In this document: positions 61,886 through 64,000 of the stretch, piece by piece
How the letters are laid out: each line of letters opens with the position of its first letter
Position numbering within the stretch: the stretch's first letter is position 1
Assembly (NCBI RefSeq): GCF_003259835.1
Contig: NZ_QLMI01000004.1
Location: 307,983-371,982, forward strand
Direction: 5' to 3'
DNA length: 64,000 bases
Origin: Flavobacterium aquaticum
GTDB taxonomy: Bacteria > Bacteroidota > Bacteroidia > Flavobacteriales > Flavobacteriaceae
The notes under the pieces: generated by a model
The model's input: only the letters and a program-made list of their open reading frames with translations
Databases searched by the model: none
What the model was told of the DNA's origin: nothing
Made by a program: the position numbers and the translations under genes

Positions 61886-64000
61886 CTATTGATTTGCAGA
61901 GAATATTTTATGAGTAATCACTTCTTTAGAAGTCATTAATTTCAAAATAAACAATTCTCCGCCAGCACGATTAAAATTAATATCTAGTTTTAATTCTTTG
62001 CCAAAATAAGCGTCTGTATCTTTATACTCATACAACAAAGAACCTTTTGTATCAAAAATCTGAATATCAACATTTGATTCGTAATTAAACTTATAATTTA
62101 ACATTAAATATTCTTTAAATGGATTTGGATAAGCAGTTACAATTAAACCATCAGAAAGTGAAACTGTTTTAATTTCAATATCTTCAGGTACTGCTACATT
62201 AATTCTACATTCATCATATCCTCTATTAATTGCATCAACAGCGGCGTTAATATTTGAATGAGAAAGACCGTTTATGTATTCACCTCCAAGTGCTTTATTC
62301 GCTAAAATGAATAAGTTACCTACTGTAGCACCACCATTTAAATTCAAGTAATCAATAACATTTTGTGGAATATTAAATATTTGAACGGTTTCCATATTAG
62401 GTATATTTGCACCACATTCTACATCTGATGCAGTTGCAAAAGTAGATTCTAATTCAACCGAAGCCAATGCATTACTGATTTGAAGATTAAAGAATAAGAC
62501 CATTGTTTGACTTAATAAATTGTTATTAATCTTACCTTTTCTCGAACCAGATGCGTATATAGGATCACCATCAGACCATGTTGCAGGAGTATCGTAGGTA
62601 GCAAATCCAACTAATTTTCTTGGACTTCCACCACCTGGAAGCATCTTGTAAATATTATTATCTCTTGGTATTGAAACACCATTAACATCAGAAAGTTTTA
62701 GAAGAAAATAATTACCTGTATTTACACTTCCAAAATTAAATGATCCGCCTACTTGATTTAAAGCTCTAATCATCATTATTTGAGAATTAACACTACCTAA
62801 ATCAGGTACACAACCTAAACCTCCATAATTTCCATAGAAACCCTGAGTATAAGTACAATGAGCATCATCACAAGGAATTAGTTCAACTTCAATATCTTCT
62901 GATATCTCACAACCATTAGCGTCAATAATTTTAACCGTATGATTTCCAGTATTTAAACCTGTAAAAGTAAAAGGCGACAATTGCTCAGAAGCTGGACCAT
63001 TATCAATACTTACCATATAAGGAGAAACTCCTCCCGAAAAAGTAGCGCTAATACTTCCTGTTGCTGTATCAATACAATTTTCTGGTTCCATTTGCAAAGA
63101 AAGCGACAAAGCATCTGGCTGACTTATTGTAGCGTCACATACCGTTGCATCTTCTAATGTTTGAACCGCATCTGTAATTAATATAGTATATGTACCTGCT
63201 GGTAAATTTGAAAATAGGGCTCCACCTGGCTCATCATTAACTCCCATTACACTATCAATTACATTATTGAGATCGCTTGAATTGTATAAATAGAAATTGT
63301 AAGGCGGGATTCCGTTTGAACCTAGAACTTGAATAGATCCACTTGATTCTCCATTACAAGCAACAGGTGTTGGTGTTGTTTGACATCCAATTCTACAGTT
63401 AAATGACATAGTAAAAGTTGAAGAGCAAGAGGATTCACATCCAGTATCAGTATTACGAATTGTCCATGTTACTGTTACGGATGTTTCTATACTACCTGGG
63501 ACTCCAATAATAGGATTTAAAGGAGCATTACTATCTCCGTCAGGATCTGCACTAGATGGACTGTACACATATTGTACCGCTACGATTTCAATATTAGGGT
63601 CGGAATTTAATCCTGCAAATGAATTAAACCAAGTACTAAATTTCGAATCTGTAGCCGCTTGGGCAACACTAGCTGAAACACCACAATCAACATCAAATAA
63701 AGCAGGACTTGGACAAACAATTTCAGGAAAATCATTTACCGTTACAACTGCGCCATCACTATTCGTACATTCATTTGCGTCTGAATACGTATACGTCACA
63801 TTATATGGTCCTGCAGCTAAACCTGAAGCATCAAACAATCCGGATGCGCTTACATTAGCACCACTCCATGTTCCACCTGCCGGGTTTGCTGTTAATTGAA
63901 CTGTGAATCCTGTACAAACTTCTGCGTCATTAGCAACAACAGTTGGTAGAGCGTTTACGGTGACAACTGCGCCGTCACTATTCGTACATTCATTTGCGTC
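61886..64000 (-). CDS. Large repeat-containing T9SS surface protein with SprB-like repeats (partial, N-terminus beyond window)
   Basis: At least 704 residues; the frame is open without a stop to the window edge (the TTG at 63838 is only the first possible start in view). From the edge: Ig-like modules of 73 residues that share DANECTNSDGAVVTVN; a C-rich module; two SprB-type repeats (PVACNGESSGSIQVLGSNGI, ENCIDTATGSISATFSGGVSPY); a domain starting CTYTQGFYGNYGG; and a type A sorting domain (VTAYPNPFKEYLMLNYKFNY...). SprB is the mobile gliding adhesin of F. johnsoniae. This is probably a surface adhesin exported by the T9SS. Cysteine-rich modules may be disulfide-linked. Confidence 0.85.
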   Translation of the reverse strand, partial: DANECTNSDGAVVTVNALPTVVANDAEVCTGFTVQLTANPAGGTWSGANVSASGLFDASGLAAGPYNVTYTYSDANECTNSDGAVVTVNDFPEIVCPSPALFDVDCGVSASVAQAATDSKFSTWFNSFAGLNSDPNIEIVAVQYVYSPSSADPDGDSNAPLNPIIGVPGSIETSVTVTWTIRNTDTGCESSCSSTFTMSFNCRIGCQTTPTPVACNGESSGSIQVLGSNGIPPYNFYLYNSSDLNNVIDSVMGVNDEPGGALFSNLPAGTYTILITDAVQTLEDATVCDATISQPDALSLSLQMEPENCIDTATGSISATFSGGVSPYMVSIDNGPASEQLSPFTFTGLNTGNHTVKIIDANGCEISEDIEVELIPCDDAHCTYTQGFYGNYGGLGCVPDLGSVNSQIMMIRALNQVGGSFNFGSVNTGNYFLLKLSDVNGVSIPRDNNIYKMLPGGGSPRKLVGFATYDTPATWSDGDPIYASGSRKGKINNNLLSQTMVLFFNLQISNALASVELESTFATASDVECGANIPNMETVQIFNIPQNVIDYLNLNGGATVGNLFILANKALGGEYINGLSHSNINAAVDAINRGYDECRINVAVPEDIEIKTVSLSDGLIVTAYPNPFKEYLMLNYKFNYESNVDIQIFDTKGSLLYEYKDTDAYFGKELKLDINFNRAGGELFILKLMTSKEVITHKIFSANQ
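63738..64000 (-). repeat. 219-bp in-frame tandem repeat inside the surface protein gene
   Basis: The segment ending ACATTCATTTGCGTC at 63781 recurs ending at 64000, 219 bp apart, encoding the same DANECTNSDGAVVTVN. The period is 73 codons, so the repeat keeps the frame. The array probably goes on beyond the window. Confidence 0.8.

Noticed and set aside
1..64000. CRISPR arrays, tRNA, rRNA, prophage or insertion sequences
   Set aside because: No regularly spaced direct repeats, cloverleaf-like sequences, integrase or transposase frames were seen. The Bro-N gene alone is not enough to call a prophage.

Overview
The window reads as chromosomal DNA of a member of the Flavobacteriaceae (Bacteroidota), most likely Flavobacterium or a close relative. 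The evidence is AT-rich DNA, SusC/SusD-type proteins, lipoproteins with an acidic run after the lipobox cysteine, the gldJ/porU/porV gliding and type IX secretion (T9SS) genes, C-terminal T9SS sorting domains on several exported proteins, and promoter-like boxes of the Bacteroidota form TTTG-N19/20-TAnnTTTG. I see no rRNA, tRNA, CRISPR array, insertion sequence or prophage; it is mostly core chromosome with small accessory patches.

Layout. 1-503: head of the str ribosomal operon (rpsL, then the start of rpsG) on the minus strand. 762-2423: an Omp85-type outer membrane protein. 2518-8908: a SusC/SusD pair followed by two surface lipoproteins. 8979-13931: rlmB, a rhomboid protease, rarA, a HAD phosphatase and two small secreted proteins. 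14108-16477: a three-gene ABC export/metal-type operon with a His-rich loop. 16606-25723: an exported superoxide dismutase with an extra C-terminal domain, radC, a DUF1287 lipoprotein, a delta-60-repeat T9SS cargo protein, mpl, a TPR protein and an S46 dipeptidyl peptidase. 25906-30870: an M43 metalloprotease with a sorting domain, obgE, a CorC/HlyC-like protein, adk and hpt. 30968-35503: a helical-repeat protein, purK, purE and an M3 peptidase. 35615-38092: a GbsR/MarR regulator with three small membrane proteins, and a UbiA-like membrane protein. 38243-45807: gcvP, a truncated hemoglobin, a KAS III-like enzyme, a methyltransferase/glycosyltransferase pair and the mlaE/mlaF lipid-transport pair. 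45810-53320: a mannose-1-phosphate guanylyltransferase, a SprT-like protein, a frameshifted Bro-N gene, an SDR, an M28 peptidase, pyruvate dehydrogenase E2 and E1-alpha, and cdd. 53387-61831: porV and porU, divergent gldJ, and murF. 61886-64000: a large repeat-rich T9SS surface protein that runs off the window.

How it fits together. Three proteins here carry T9SS-type C-terminal sorting domains (21179, 25906 and 61886 ends), and PorU and PorV, which process and attach such cargo, are encoded in the same window next to the gliding lipoprotein GldJ. The SusC/SusD block supplies TonB-dependent uptake of an unknown ligand. Housekeeping functions are purine synthesis and salvage (adk, hpt, purK, purE), peptidoglycan synthesis and recycling (murF, mpl), translation (rpsL, rpsG, rlmB, obgE) and pyruvate/glycine metabolism. 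Intergenic DNA holds many intrinsic terminators and at least two families of short dispersed repeats whose role is not evident. The least explained protein-coding units are the GbsR-linked trio of tiny membrane proteins, the SOD fusion, and the ABC/DUF3299 operon.
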